Source: TWA4 sp034086685 (GTDB lineage Bacteria > Bacillota > Clostridia > Lachnospirales > Lachnospiraceae). From it: 64,000 bases of DNA. The stretch spans positions 22,832-86,831 of the forward strand of contig JAXDZY010000028.1 in assembly GCA_034086685.1 (NCBI GenBank), given 5' to 3'. Below, piece after piece: positions 49,853 to 59,200 of the stretch. How positions within the stretch are numbered: the first letter of the stretch is position 1; each line of letters begins with the position of its first letter. The notes below the pieces were generated by a model. The model worked only from the letters and a program-made list of their open reading frames with translations, was not told the DNA's origin and did not search any database. The position numbers were made by a program, and so were the translations under genes.

Positions 49853-50802
49853 TAACGGATCATGAACAGAAAAAGAATGACAGGACAAATCCCTGCGAAA
49901 CAGATTTCAGCAAAACAGATCTTTTCATGGATGCCATCGGCAGTATCGACCCGCAGTACATAGAAGAAGCACATCAGGCTGTTTCTTCCGGTTTTTCCGA
50001 AAAAAGGCCAATATCATGCCGAATAAAACGGCTGATTCATTCACCCGCCCCGGTGCTGGCTGCAGCAGCCTGTCTGACGCTTCTGGTACTGGCAGGTGCT
50101 TCCCGTACAGGGATTCTGCAGGATCTGTTTATATCCTCATCAAAAAACAGCAGTCTTTCCTGCAAAGAGGCGGCACCAGACAGCATGGCAGACGCGGCTG
50201 AGACACAGATTCCAACCTCGCCGCCCTCTTTATATCTGTCTGTAGGTGATTCTATTCCTGTTTCTGAAGTTCAAAAAACCGACCCGGCTGAACATGCCGC
50301 CGAAACCGTAGAAACAGCCGAAGTTGAAAAAGCTGATGATGTCGAAAAAACTGATGATGTTGAAAAAGCTGATGATAAAGATAAGGAAAACCGTACTTTT
50401 TCCGACGTTTCTGCTTTGAAAAACAGCTACAACTGGACCTGGAAAAACGATGGATCCGGAGAACTGACCACTTCGACCACCTCTACCTGCGATGCCGACT
50501 ACATCTGGACCGCTTCTGATCTGCCGGTCCTGACAATAGAACGGGGCAGTTCCATCACCCCCGATTTCGGCGATGTTCAGCCGGATTCCTTTTCCGTACG
50601 GTGCCTTGCAGCATCCGACCGGCAGGCTGCAGATCCGCAGCAGCACTGTGTCGATATTACTGCTCAGGAAGATGGAAGCTTTACACTTCCGGAAGCAGAC
50701 CGCTTCTACATTGTGGAAATCACTGCCGAATGGGATGATGATCTTTATTCCGGCAGCTGTACCTACGGATTCAGAGCAGAATATGAAGAACGGGCAGAAT
50801 AA
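49849..50802 (+). CDS. Probable membrane anti-sigma factor / sensor
   Basis: A 317-residue single-pass protein coupled by ATGA to the sigma gene. Residues 1-62 are a short cytoplasmic part (DLFMDAIGSIDPQYIEEAHQA, typical of anti-sigma partners in Clostridia). Residues ~63-82 are a membrane helix. Outside, a Ser/Thr/Pro/Glu linker contains three copies of VEK(A/T)DD at ~159-176, then a ~130-residue β-rich domain (NSYNWTWKNDGSGELTTSTTSTCDADYIW…VEITAEWDDDLYSGSCTYGF). It probably holds the sigma factor until an outside signal arrives. I do not recognise the outer domain. Confidence 0.72.
   Translation: MITDHEQKKNDRTNPCETDFSKTDLFMDAIGSIDPQYIEEAHQAVSSGFSEKRPISCRIKRLIHSPAPVLAAAACLTLLVLAGASRTGILQDLFISSSKNSSLSCKEAAPDSMADAAETQIPTSPPSLYLSVGDSIPVSEVQKTDPAEHAAETVETAEVEKADDVEKTDDVEKADDKDKENRTFSDVSALKNSYNWTWKNDGSGELTTSTTSTCDADYIWTASDLPVLTIERGSSITPDFGDVQPDSFSVRCLAASDRQAADPQQHCVDITAQEDGSFTLPEADRFYIVEITAEWDDDLYSGSCTYGFRAEYEERAE
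50323..50376 (+). repeat. Tandem 18-bp repeat, three units, inside the anti-sigma gene
   Basis: Units at 50323-50340, 50341-50358 and 50359-50376 encode VEKADD, VEKTDD and VEKADD. Units 1 and 3 are identical. Copy number may vary between strains and would alter the length of the extracellular linker without changing frame. Confidence 0.9.
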
Positions 50803-50858
50803 CCGCCATAAAGCACACCATCCGCCGGAATCAAACCACATATGATAAATCATCTCAA

Positions 50859-50904
50859 AAAACGACCGCTGTTTCACCATAATCGGTGAAACAGCGGTCG
50901 TTTT
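50859..50904. terminator. Bidirectional terminator, anti-sigma / nitroreductase
   Basis: Perfect 20-bp arms (50859-50878, 50885-50904) around ATAATC, with A4/T4 tails, between two converging genes. Confidence 0.92.
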
Positions 50905-50911
50905 CTTACTA

Positions 50912-51733
50912 TTATAAGCTGTTTGTTTCAGGAATCAGGCTGTCGTTTTTACGAGTTACCTGTTTCTGAATCGTTGCAATATACTGATTCTGACGGTCAC
51001 GGCTCCGGTCAGCAGCCTCCGCCAGCTTTTCATTACGCTTTACTTCTACAGGGTACCACTGCTCGTCTGCCGCTTCCAGCAGATGGCACAGTACGATTCC
51101 TGCATCAATCAGCTGTATTGCTCCAAAAAAATGCTTCAAAATAGGATCCCTGTGCAGATACAGATCAATGTGATCCGACCACACGGCAAATCGCCAGGGC
51201 TGACGGTTAAAAGCAGAGGGCGCCAGCCGGGCTGTTTTCAGCATGGTCCGGATTTCCTCACCGGCATTTTCCCGGAAGCGGCACAGTCTGTTAAGCGGCT
51301 GACGGCTGGCCTTTTCCGCATTGCGGACCAGCCCTCTTTCCGCATATCCAAATGCAATAACAATCGCCAGCTGCATATTTTCAGGGATTTCCGACTGCTT
51401 TAATTTACAGCCTCCCTGATAGCAGGTTCCCAGACCCTTTGTTGTCATGTAGAGAACCAGACGCTGGGCATAGCACCCTGCTTCCACCAGAGAAAATGAT
51501 GTTTTCTTTGTAAAGACAGCCATATAATACGGCGCATTCACACAAAACGGTCCTTTTATCTTATGCTGTGCTTCTCTGGCATTGTAAAGCTCCACACAGC
51601 ATTCAGAATCTTCCTGCAGACATTTCAGTTTCTCCGCACAGTTTTTAATCTGCTTCAGCAGTTCAGCAGGCACTGCCTTTGTACTGTAGCGGCGAACCGA
51701 TTTTCTGATATAAATTGCCTCATACCAATTCAT
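50912..51733 (-). CDS. Nitroreductase family protein (TM1586-like)
   Basis: A 273-residue FMN enzyme of the nitroreductase superfamily. It begins YEAIYIRKSVRRYS, the FMN-phosphate Arg motif. The internal GLGTCYQGG and the second half TMLKTARLAPSAFNRQPWRFAVWSDHIDLYL show the two-part layout of the TM1586 group, in which the fold is duplicated within one chain. AAGGGGA precedes the ATG. Its electron acceptor is unknown. It lies 21 bp after the pepF gene on the same strand and may be co-transcribed. Confidence 0.85.
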   Translation of the reverse strand: MNWYEAIYIRKSVRRYSTKAVPAELLKQIKNCAEKLKCLQEDSECCVELYNAREAQHKIKGPFCVNAPYYMAVFTKKTSFSLVEAGCYAQRLVLYMTTKGLGTCYQGGCKLKQSEIPENMQLAIVIAFGYAERGLVRNAEKASRQPLNRLCRFRENAGEEIRTMLKTARLAPSAFNRQPWRFAVWSDHIDLYLHRDPILKHFFGAIQLIDAGIVLCHLLEAADEQWYPVEVKRNEKLAEAADRSRDRQNQYIATIQKQVTRKNDSLIPETNSL

Positions 51734-51754
51734 CTTTGTCCCCTTATATCAAAT

Positions 51755-53557
51755 CTATTCTGAAATCATTATTTCCAGTTCATCAATCAGTCCCGAAAAG
51801 ACTTTCATGGCTTCACGAACAGGCTCCCTGCCGGTCATATCCACGCCTGCCATTTTCAGCAGATCAATGGGATCCTTCGAAGCTCCCCCCTTCAGGAATT
51901 TCATATAATCCTTTACACCTTCCTCGCCCAGTTTCAGAATCCGGCTGCTTAAAGCAATAGCCGCCGTAAAACCGGTTGCATACTGATATACATAAAACGG
52001 CGTATAAAAATGAGGAATTCTCGCCCATTCCATATCGATAAAGGAATCCACATGCATATCCGGTCCGAAATAATCCTGATTCAGCTGATGATACAGACCG
52101 CACAGTTTATCTGCCGTCAGTGTTTCTCCGTTCCATACCATCTCATGGGTACGTTTTTCAAACTCTGCAAACATGGTCTGACGGAAAATGGTCCCCTTGA
52201 AGCTGTCAAGATAACTGTTTATAATATATGCCTTTTCTTCCTTTGACTGTGCATGCTCCAGCAGATAGTGATTCAGCAGCGCTTCATTGCATGTTGAAGC
52301 CACCTCCGCAACAAAAATCCTGTAGGAAGCACAGTTATAAGGCTGATTATGATTGGAAAACCATGAATGCAGTGCATGTCCCATCTCATGGGCCAGTGTA
52401 AACACATGATCCAGGCTTCCGTTATAATTCAGCAGCACATAAGGGTGAACGCTGTAGGAACTGGTACTGTAAGCACCTGTTCTCTTTCCTTTATTTTCAT
52501 ATACATCAATCCAGCGATTCTCAAAGCCTTCTTTCAGAACGCTGCGGTATTCCTCTCCCATGGGCTCCAGTGCATTATAAACGATCTCTTTTGCTTCTTC
52601 AAAGGAATATTTCCTGTCCGGTGCTTTTACAATAGGTACATACACATCATACATGGAAAGATTCTCAACGCCCAGCATCTTTTTACGCAGAGCCACATAC
52701 CGGTACATAACCGGCAAAGCCTCTCTGATGGAAGCCAGCAGATTATCGTACACTTCCACCGGAATCCCGTTGGAATACAGCGAATACTGAATCGGAGAGT
52801 CATATCCCCTTGTTCTTGCATAAAAACTGTGTTCCTTTAAATTGGCCTGATACATGGCAGCAAGTGTATTGCGGTAATTGCCGTACGCTGTGTACACAGA
52901 CTCATAAGCAGATCTGCGCAGTGTACGGTCCGTATTCTCCAGCAGGTGCACGAATGTACCGTGAGTCACAGGATGTTCCTCTCCCCGGCTGTCCACAGCA
53001 GGACCAAACTGAATATCCGCATTATTGAACATCCTGAAAATGTCACCTGCTGCACCTGTCACGGAACCGGCCTGTGCAAGAAGCTTTTCCTCCACATCAC
53101 TTCGCATGTACTTCTCTTTGCGCAGAATCAGTTCAAAGGTTCTTTCATACTCCTTCAGTTCCGGCTTCTTTTCCATCATCTCCCGGATCTTATCCCGTCC
53201 TATGGCGGTAATCTCCACCGCAATAAAAGATGACTCGGAAGCCATCCTGTTATACAGATCAAAAGCTCTCCCGTAAAACTCCTGATATATTCCTACTGTC
53301 GTATCCTGATCCTGTTTTTGATGTGCATAGCTGTAGACTCTCTCCAGGAACTCACAAAGCTCATCATCAAAACGCAGGCATTCATACAGAATATTTGCAG
53401 AATCTGCCAGATGTCCCACATATCCGGCATACCCGCCCATCTTCCTGTCCAGTGATGCGCAGGCCTCTTTCCACTTTTCATCTGTTTCAAAATAGTCTTC
53501 CAGTTTCCAGGTATCTTCTATCCTGATTTCACTCCGTTTCAATAAACCATCCGCCAT
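51755..53557 (-). CDS. pepF: Oligoendopeptidase F
   Basis: A 600-residue M3 metallopeptidase from the ATG at 53557, with AGGGAGA nine bases upstream; the open frame continues 11 residues further without a good site. The zinc motif is LAHEMGHALHSW with the third ligand in FVAEVASTCNEALL. The N-terminal helical domain starts RSEIRIEDTWKLEDYFETDEKW, typical of PepF. It degrades 7-17-residue peptides in the cytoplasm. Length fits the family. Confidence 0.96.
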   Translation of the reverse strand: MADGLLKRSEIRIEDTWKLEDYFETDEKWKEACASLDRKMGGYAGYVGHLADSANILYECLRFDDELCEFLERVYSYAHQKQDQDTTVGIYQEFYGRAFDLYNRMASESSFIAVEITAIGRDKIREMMEKKPELKEYERTFELILRKEKYMRSDVEEKLLAQAGSVTGAAGDIFRMFNNADIQFGPAVDSRGEEHPVTHGTFVHLLENTDRTLRRSAYESVYTAYGNYRNTLAAMYQANLKEHSFYARTRGYDSPIQYSLYSNGIPVEVYDNLLASIREALPVMYRYVALRKKMLGVENLSMYDVYVPIVKAPDRKYSFEEAKEIVYNALEPMGEEYRSVLKEGFENRWIDVYENKGKRTGAYSTSSYSVHPYVLLNYNGSLDHVFTLAHEMGHALHSWFSNHNQPYNCASYRIFVAEVASTCNEALLNHYLLEHAQSKEEKAYIINSYLDSFKGTIFRQTMFAEFEKRTHEMVWNGETLTADKLCGLYHQLNQDYFGPDMHVDSFIDMEWARIPHFYTPFYVYQYATGFTAAIALSSRILKLGEEGVKDYMKFLKGGASKDPIDLLKMAGVDMTGREPVREAMKVFSGLIDELEIMISE

Positions 53558-53661
53558 AACAGCAATCTCCCTTATTTTTAATAGACTCAATTAACATAAA
53601 TTTTACTCCCACCGGGATACCATGTCAAGACGTGAATTCCACAGCATCATAAAGACAACGG

Positions 53662-53690
53662 TTGCGTACAGTCCCAAATTCTGATATAGT
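53662..53690 (+). promoter_or_regulatory. Promoter of the GNAT gene
   Basis: TTGCGT (53662-53667) and TATAGT (53685-53690), 17 bp apart. The 53558-53795 gap also holds an AAACAGC/GCTGTTT stem at about 53703-53747 between the promoter and the gene. Confidence 0.5.
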
Positions 53691-53795
53691 TATAACAATA
53701 ACAAACAGCAGAAAACCGTCGATATTTAATTCGTATTCCGGCTGTTTTTGTGAGACGCATCAAATAAAATAAATATATGAGAGAAGGATATTTTC

Positions 53796-54659
53796 ATGGT
53801 AATTAAAAAAGTCAACAAACTCAACAAAAAACAGATTAAAGATGTCATGGAACTGATTTCTCAGTGCCGTGCAGAGGAACCCACCACCATCACACCCACC
53901 CTGACCAACGAAGGCAACTTCGATCCGGATCTGCCCTGCATGTTTTTATGCGAAGAAAACGGTTATCTGATCAGTTTTGTCTCCATTTATATGCCCACTC
54001 CTTACTACGGCGAGGTGGTTGGATTCACATTCCCTGCTGCAAGACAGCGCGGCTATTTCATAAAAACATGGCTGGAGGCACTGAACACTCTGGGCCCCCA
54101 CATTGAAGACATGGAAATCATGTTCCTGACAGACGGAAAGAGCCCCTCCGCCCTCAGGACTCTGGAGGCTCTCAGGATGCATCTGGAATATTCTGAATAT
54201 GTCATGTCCCGGGATATCGTATTCAACGACAAAAATCTGACTCTTGAAGCCAGACCTCTGGATGCCAATGATCCTGCAGATGCCAATGCCATCTTCATGC
54301 TTCACACCAATATTTTCCCGGACGGCAAATCAGAAACACTCACTTTCCTGGAATCCACAAAACAACAGTTTACACAGAACTTCCTGGCTGTGAGAAAAAG
54401 TGATAAAAAACCTGTGGGACTGTTCCACATTGCTCTGGACGGAGACCGCGTTTTCCTGTTCGGCGTAGGCGTACTGCCCCACTATCAGGGAAGAGGCTAC
54501 GGCAAACAGATCGTTCAGCTGGCCATGAACCAGTGTGATGAAACCTTCAAATCCATGGGACTTCAGGTCTCCAGCCTGAATGAAGAAGCCATGGGATTAT
54601 ATAAATCGTGCGGCTTCCAGGAAGTCAGCAGACTGGATTACTATTACGATGAAATTTAA
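53796..54659 (+). CDS. GNAT family N-acetyltransferase (double GNAT fold)
   Basis: A 287-residue acetyltransferase. The C-terminal half has the acetyl-CoA motif VGVLPHYQGRGYGKQIVQLAM (R/Q-x-x-G-x-G/A at ~230-236) and the last strands LQVSSLNEEAMGLYKSCGFQEVSRLDYYY. The N-terminal half has a weaker GNAT pattern (VVGFTFPAARQRGYFIKTWLEAL), so two GNAT units are likely. AGAAGGA precedes the ATG. The substrate is unknown. The gene is monocistronic with its own promoter and a strong terminator. Confidence 0.87.
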   Translation: MVIKKVNKLNKKQIKDVMELISQCRAEEPTTITPTLTNEGNFDPDLPCMFLCEENGYLISFVSIYMPTPYYGEVVGFTFPAARQRGYFIKTWLEALNTLGPHIEDMEIMFLTDGKSPSALRTLEALRMHLEYSEYVMSRDIVFNDKNLTLEARPLDANDPADANAIFMLHTNIFPDGKSETLTFLESTKQQFTQNFLAVRKSDKKPVGLFHIALDGDRVFLFGVGVLPHYQGRGYGKQIVQLAMNQCDETFKSMGLQVSSLNEEAMGLYKSCGFQEVSRLDYYYDEI

Positions 54660-54727
54660 ATAAACTTATTCACCTACAGATGGGGCCTGCAGACATACAC
54701 CTGACAGCACCTCTGATGACAGACGAA

Positions 54728-54767
54728 AAAACAGCCAGATGGAAGCAAGCTTCCATCTGGCTGTTTT
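54728..54767. terminator. Bidirectional terminator, GNAT / gltD
   Basis: Perfect 17-bp arms (54728-54744, 54751-54767) with A4/T4 tails between two converging genes. Confidence 0.9.
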
Positions 54768-54791
54768 CATCCTTGTGCAAGGCTTAAGCTT

Positions 54792-56276
54792 TTACAGATT
54801 TGTATACTTCATCAGGCTCATATCTACTGCTGCTGCAGCTTCACGGCCTTCGCGGATGGCCCATACAACCAGAGACTGTCCACGATGCATGTCGCCGGCG
54901 GTGAAGACTTTCTCCACGTTGGTCTGATATTTGCCGGCTTCGGTATTTACGTTGGTTCTTGCATTGAGTTTTACTCCAAATGCGTCGGCCACATAAGACT
55001 GTGCACCCAGAAAACCTGCTGCGATAAGTACGATATCACAGGCCACTTCCTTTTCACTGCCTTCAACGGGTACCATATTCATGCGTCCTGTTTTTTCATC
55101 TTTTCTGGGTTCCAGTTTTACCAGAACAACTTTTTTCAGATTGCCTTTTGCGTCCTTGATAAATTCTTTGACGGTGGTCTGATATACACGGGGGTCACTG
55201 CCGAATACCGCAATGGCTTCTTCCTGTCCATAGTCTGTTTTCAGAACTTTGGGCCATTCGGGCCAGGGATTGTTCGGGAGTCTGGTTTCCGGCGGCTTCG
55301 GCATCATCTCCAGCTGGGTTACGGACCTGCAGCCCAGACGGATGGATGTACCGACACAGTCATTACCCGTATCACCGCCGCCGATAACGATGACCCGTTT
55401 ATTCTTCACGTTAACAAATTTATTATCTTTGAAATTGGAGTCCAGCAGACTCTTTGTGGTTCTCGTGAGGAAATCCACTGCAAAATAAATGCCGTGCGCA
55501 TCCCTGCCGGGAACCTTGATATCTCTGGGATTGCTGGCTCCGCAGCACAGAACCACCTTATCATAATCTTTCAGGATCTGCTGTGCACTGACATTTTCAC
55601 CTACATTGGCACCGGTGACAAATTCAATGCCTTCTTCTTCCATCAGTTTTACACGGCGATCAATAACCCATTTCTCCATCTTCATGTTGGGAATACCATA
55701 CATCAGAAGTCCGCCGACACGGTCACTTCTTTCAAATACGGTTACCTGATGACCCCGTTTATTTAACTGCATGGCAGTTGCCAGACCGGAGGGACCGGAA
55801 CCGATAACAGCAACCTTTTTACCTGTCCTTACTTTGGGCGGAGCCGGCTGAATGTAACCTTCCGCATAAGCGTTTTCAATGATAGTCCGCTCATTTTCCT
55901 TGGTCGTAACCGGTTCTCCATGCAGGTTGCAGGTGCAGGCCGCCTCGCATAATGCGGGGCAGACTCTTGAAGTAAATTCCGGGAAACAGTTGGTCTTGGT
56001 CAGACGTTTGTACGCCTGCTCCCAGTTTCCTGTATAAATCAGATCATTCCATTCAGGCACCAGATTGTTCAGAGGACAGCCGGAAGCCATGCCGCTGATC
56101 ATCATACCTGCCTGGCAGAAGGGAACTCCGCAGTCCATGCAGCGTGCACCCTGTTTTCTCTGCGCATCTTTACCTAATAAAACGTGAAATTCGTTGAAAT
56201 TTTTAATTCTTTCTTTCGGCTCAATCTCGTGAGAATTTTCACGGTCATATTCTAAAAATCCGGTAGGTTTTCCCAT
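54792..56276 (-). CDS. gltD: Glutamate synthase, small subunit (NADPH)
   Basis: A 494-residue FAD/NADPH and iron-sulfur protein that passes electrons to GltB. Cys46, Cys49, Cys54 and Cys67 (CMDCGVPFCQ…GCPLNN) and a second set CPALCEAACTC bind the [4Fe-4S] clusters. VAVIGSGPSGLATAMQLNKRGHQVTVFE is the FAD site and VIVIGGGDTGNDCVGTSIR the NADPH site. AGGAGGAG precedes the ATG. It lies 15 bp after gltB, so the two subunits are made together. Confidence 0.97.
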   Translation of the reverse strand: MGKPTGFLEYDRENSHEIEPKERIKNFNEFHVLLGKDAQRKQGARCMDCGVPFCQAGMMISGMASGCPLNNLVPEWNDLIYTGNWEQAYKRLTKTNCFPEFTSRVCPALCEAACTCNLHGEPVTTKENERTIIENAYAEGYIQPAPPKVRTGKKVAVIGSGPSGLATAMQLNKRGHQVTVFERSDRVGGLLMYGIPNMKMEKWVIDRRVKLMEEEGIEFVTGANVGENVSAQQILKDYDKVVLCCGASNPRDIKVPGRDAHGIYFAVDFLTRTTKSLLDSNFKDNKFVNVKNKRVIVIGGGDTGNDCVGTSIRLGCRSVTQLEMMPKPPETRLPNNPWPEWPKVLKTDYGQEEAIAVFGSDPRVYQTTVKEFIKDAKGNLKKVVLVKLEPRKDEKTGRMNMVPVEGSEKEVACDIVLIAAGFLGAQSYVADAFGVKLNARTNVNTEAGKYQTNVEKVFTAGDMHRGQSLVVWAIREGREAAAAVDMSLMKYTNL

Positions 56277-56291
56277 GTCATTCTCCTCCTC

Positions 56292-59200
56292 TTACTTTTT
56301 GGTGTTCGCATAAAATGCTTCAATCTGTGCCTGTTCCGTACTGAGTCCTTTTGCTTCCATATCAGCAAATGTCTTCAGCATACGTTCATAGTCGTAAGGC
56401 ATAATCTTCTTGAACCTGGGAAGATATTCACCAAAGTTGTCCAGAATCTTCTTTGCTTTTTCAGAGTTCGTATAAGTTGCATGCTCCTGAATCAGACGTT
56501 TCAGCTCCAGAACATCGTATTTGGAAGTAACTTCCTCCATGGAAACCATGGATTTATTTAACTTGCGGTATAAATCACTGTTCTCATCCAGCACGTAGGC
56601 AACACCGCCGCTCATGCCGGCTGCAAAATTTTTGCCGGTGGGACCCAGAATAACAGCACGGCCTCCTGTCATATATTCACATCCGTGGTCTCCCACACCT
56701 TCAACAACTGCAGTTGCACCGGAGTTTCTTACGCAGAAACGTTCACCGGCGATACCATTGATATAAGCGGTACCGCTTGTGGCGCCATACAGAGCCACAT
56801 TACCGATAATAATATTATTCTCTGCCTTGAATTTTGCACCACTGGGCGGATAAATAACCAGTTTACCGCCGGAAAGGCCTTTGCCGAAGTAATCGTTGCT
56901 GTCGCCCATCACTTCCAGAGTCAGTCCTTTGGGGATAAACGCACCGAAACTCTGTCCGCCGCTGCCGCTGCATTTTACGGTAAATGTATCATCTTCCAGA
57001 TTTTCACCAAACCGTTTCGTAATTTCCGATCCGAAAATCGTTCCGAATGTACGGTCTACAGATCCCACATCCACCTCAATGCCTCTCTTCTGGCCATTTT
57101 CCAGAGCTGCAGCAAACTGTCTCATCAGCACATTCATATCCTTGGTCTTTTCCAGATGGAAATCAAAAACATTTTTCTCATGGTAGCCGGCAAGTTTCAT
57201 ACCCACATAAGGATTGTTAATGATTCTGCTTAAATCAATCTTGGATGCACGTACGCTGTCAACGTCCTCTCTCTTCTTCAGGAGATCCGTACGGCCGATC
57301 AGTTCATCCACTGTGCGGATACCCAGTTTTGCCATGTACTCCCGCATCTCCTGAGCGATAAAACGCATGAAATTAACCACATACTCAGGCTTACCGGTAA
57401 ATCTCTTGCGCAGTTCCGGATTCTGCGTAGCAATGCCGGCAGGGCATGTATCCAGATTGCAGACTCTCATCATAACACAACCCATTGTAATCAGAGGTGC
57501 CGTGGCAAAACCATATTCTTCTGCACCGAGCAAAGCGGCAGTTACCACGTCACGGCCTGTCATCAGCTTGCCGTCTGTCTCCACAATTACCTTATCACGG
57601 AGGCCATTCATAATCAGTGTCTGATGTGTTTCAGCCAGACCCAGTTCCCAGGGAAGACCCGCATTGAAAATGGAGCTTCTGGGCGCTGCACCTGTACCGC
57701 CGTCATAACCGGAAATCAGAATTACCTGTGCACCGGCTTTGGCAACACCGGCTGCAACCGTACCAACACCGGACTCGGAAACCAGCTTAACGGAAATCCG
57801 GGCATCTCTGTTGGCATTCTTCAGGTCGTAGATCAGCTGCGCCAGATCCTCGATGGAATAAATATCGTGATGAGGCGGCGGTGAAATCAGCGATACACCG
57901 GGGGTTGAATAACGGGTTTTTGCAATCCAGGGATAAACCTTCTTGCCCGGCAGATGACCGCCTTCACCGGGTTTTGCACCCTGCGCCATCTTAATCTGAA
58001 TCTCCTCTGCATTTACCAGATATTTGCTTGTAACGCCGAAACGTCCTGATGCAACCTGTTTGATCTTGGAACATCTGTTGTTGCCATTGCTGTCGGGTTT
58101 GAAACGCTCGGGACGCTCACCGCCTTCACCGGAATTGGAACGACCGCCGATACGGTTCATGGCAATTGCCAGAGTCTCATGAGCCTCCTGAGAAATAGAG
58201 CCGTAGGACATGGCACCTGTCTTAAAACGTTTCACAATGGAATCGACACTTTCAACCTCTTCAATGGGTACACCCTTGGCAGGATATACAAAATCCATCA
58301 CGTCACGGATATGGAATTCATCCAGCTCTTCCTCCAGAGTTCTGGTGTATTCCTTAAACATCTCGTAATTGCCTGTACGGGTGGACTGCTGCAGAAGATG
58401 AATGGTTTTGGGGTTATAGAGGTGCTGCTCCTGGCCGGAACGCATCTTGTAATCACCCAGACTGTCAAGAGTAGTATCTGTTCCCAGTCCCAGGGGATCA
58501 AATGCAGCATTATGCCGGTAATTCTGATCTTCTTCAATATCTTTCAGACTGATACCCTCGATTCTGCTGACAGTACCCGTAAAATATTTATTGATAACAT
58601 CCGAATTAATACCGATTGCTTCAAAAATTTTGGAACCCTGATAGGACTGAATGGTGGAAATACCCATCTTTGATGCAGTCTTTACAATACCATGAAGTAC
58701 TGCATTGTTGTAATCGTCAATGGCAGCAGGATAATCTTTATCCAGCATGTCGGTTTCACAGAGGTATTTAACCGCTTCCTGAGCCAGATAAGGATTGACT
58801 GCGGATGCACCGTAACCCAACAGAGTTGCAAAATGATGGACCTCTCTGGGCTCTGCACTTTCCAGTATAATAGAAACGCTTGTTCTCTTTTTGGTTCTTA
58901 CCAGATACTGCTGCAAAGCAGATACGGCAAGCAGTGACGGAATCGGCACGCGGCTTTCATCTACTCCACGGTCTGACAGGATCAGAATTGTAGCACCTGA
59001 TTTGAATGCACGGTCCGCTTCCAGATAAAGGCGGTCAATAGCCTTCTCCAGAGAAGTATTTTTATAATAAAGAATCGAAATCGTTGCCACTTTAAATCCT
59101 TCTTCAGACAGCGATTTAATCTTCAGCAGATCGGTGCTGGTCAGAATCGGATTACGGATCTTCAGCATACGGCAGTTCTCCGGTTTATCTTCCAGGATAT

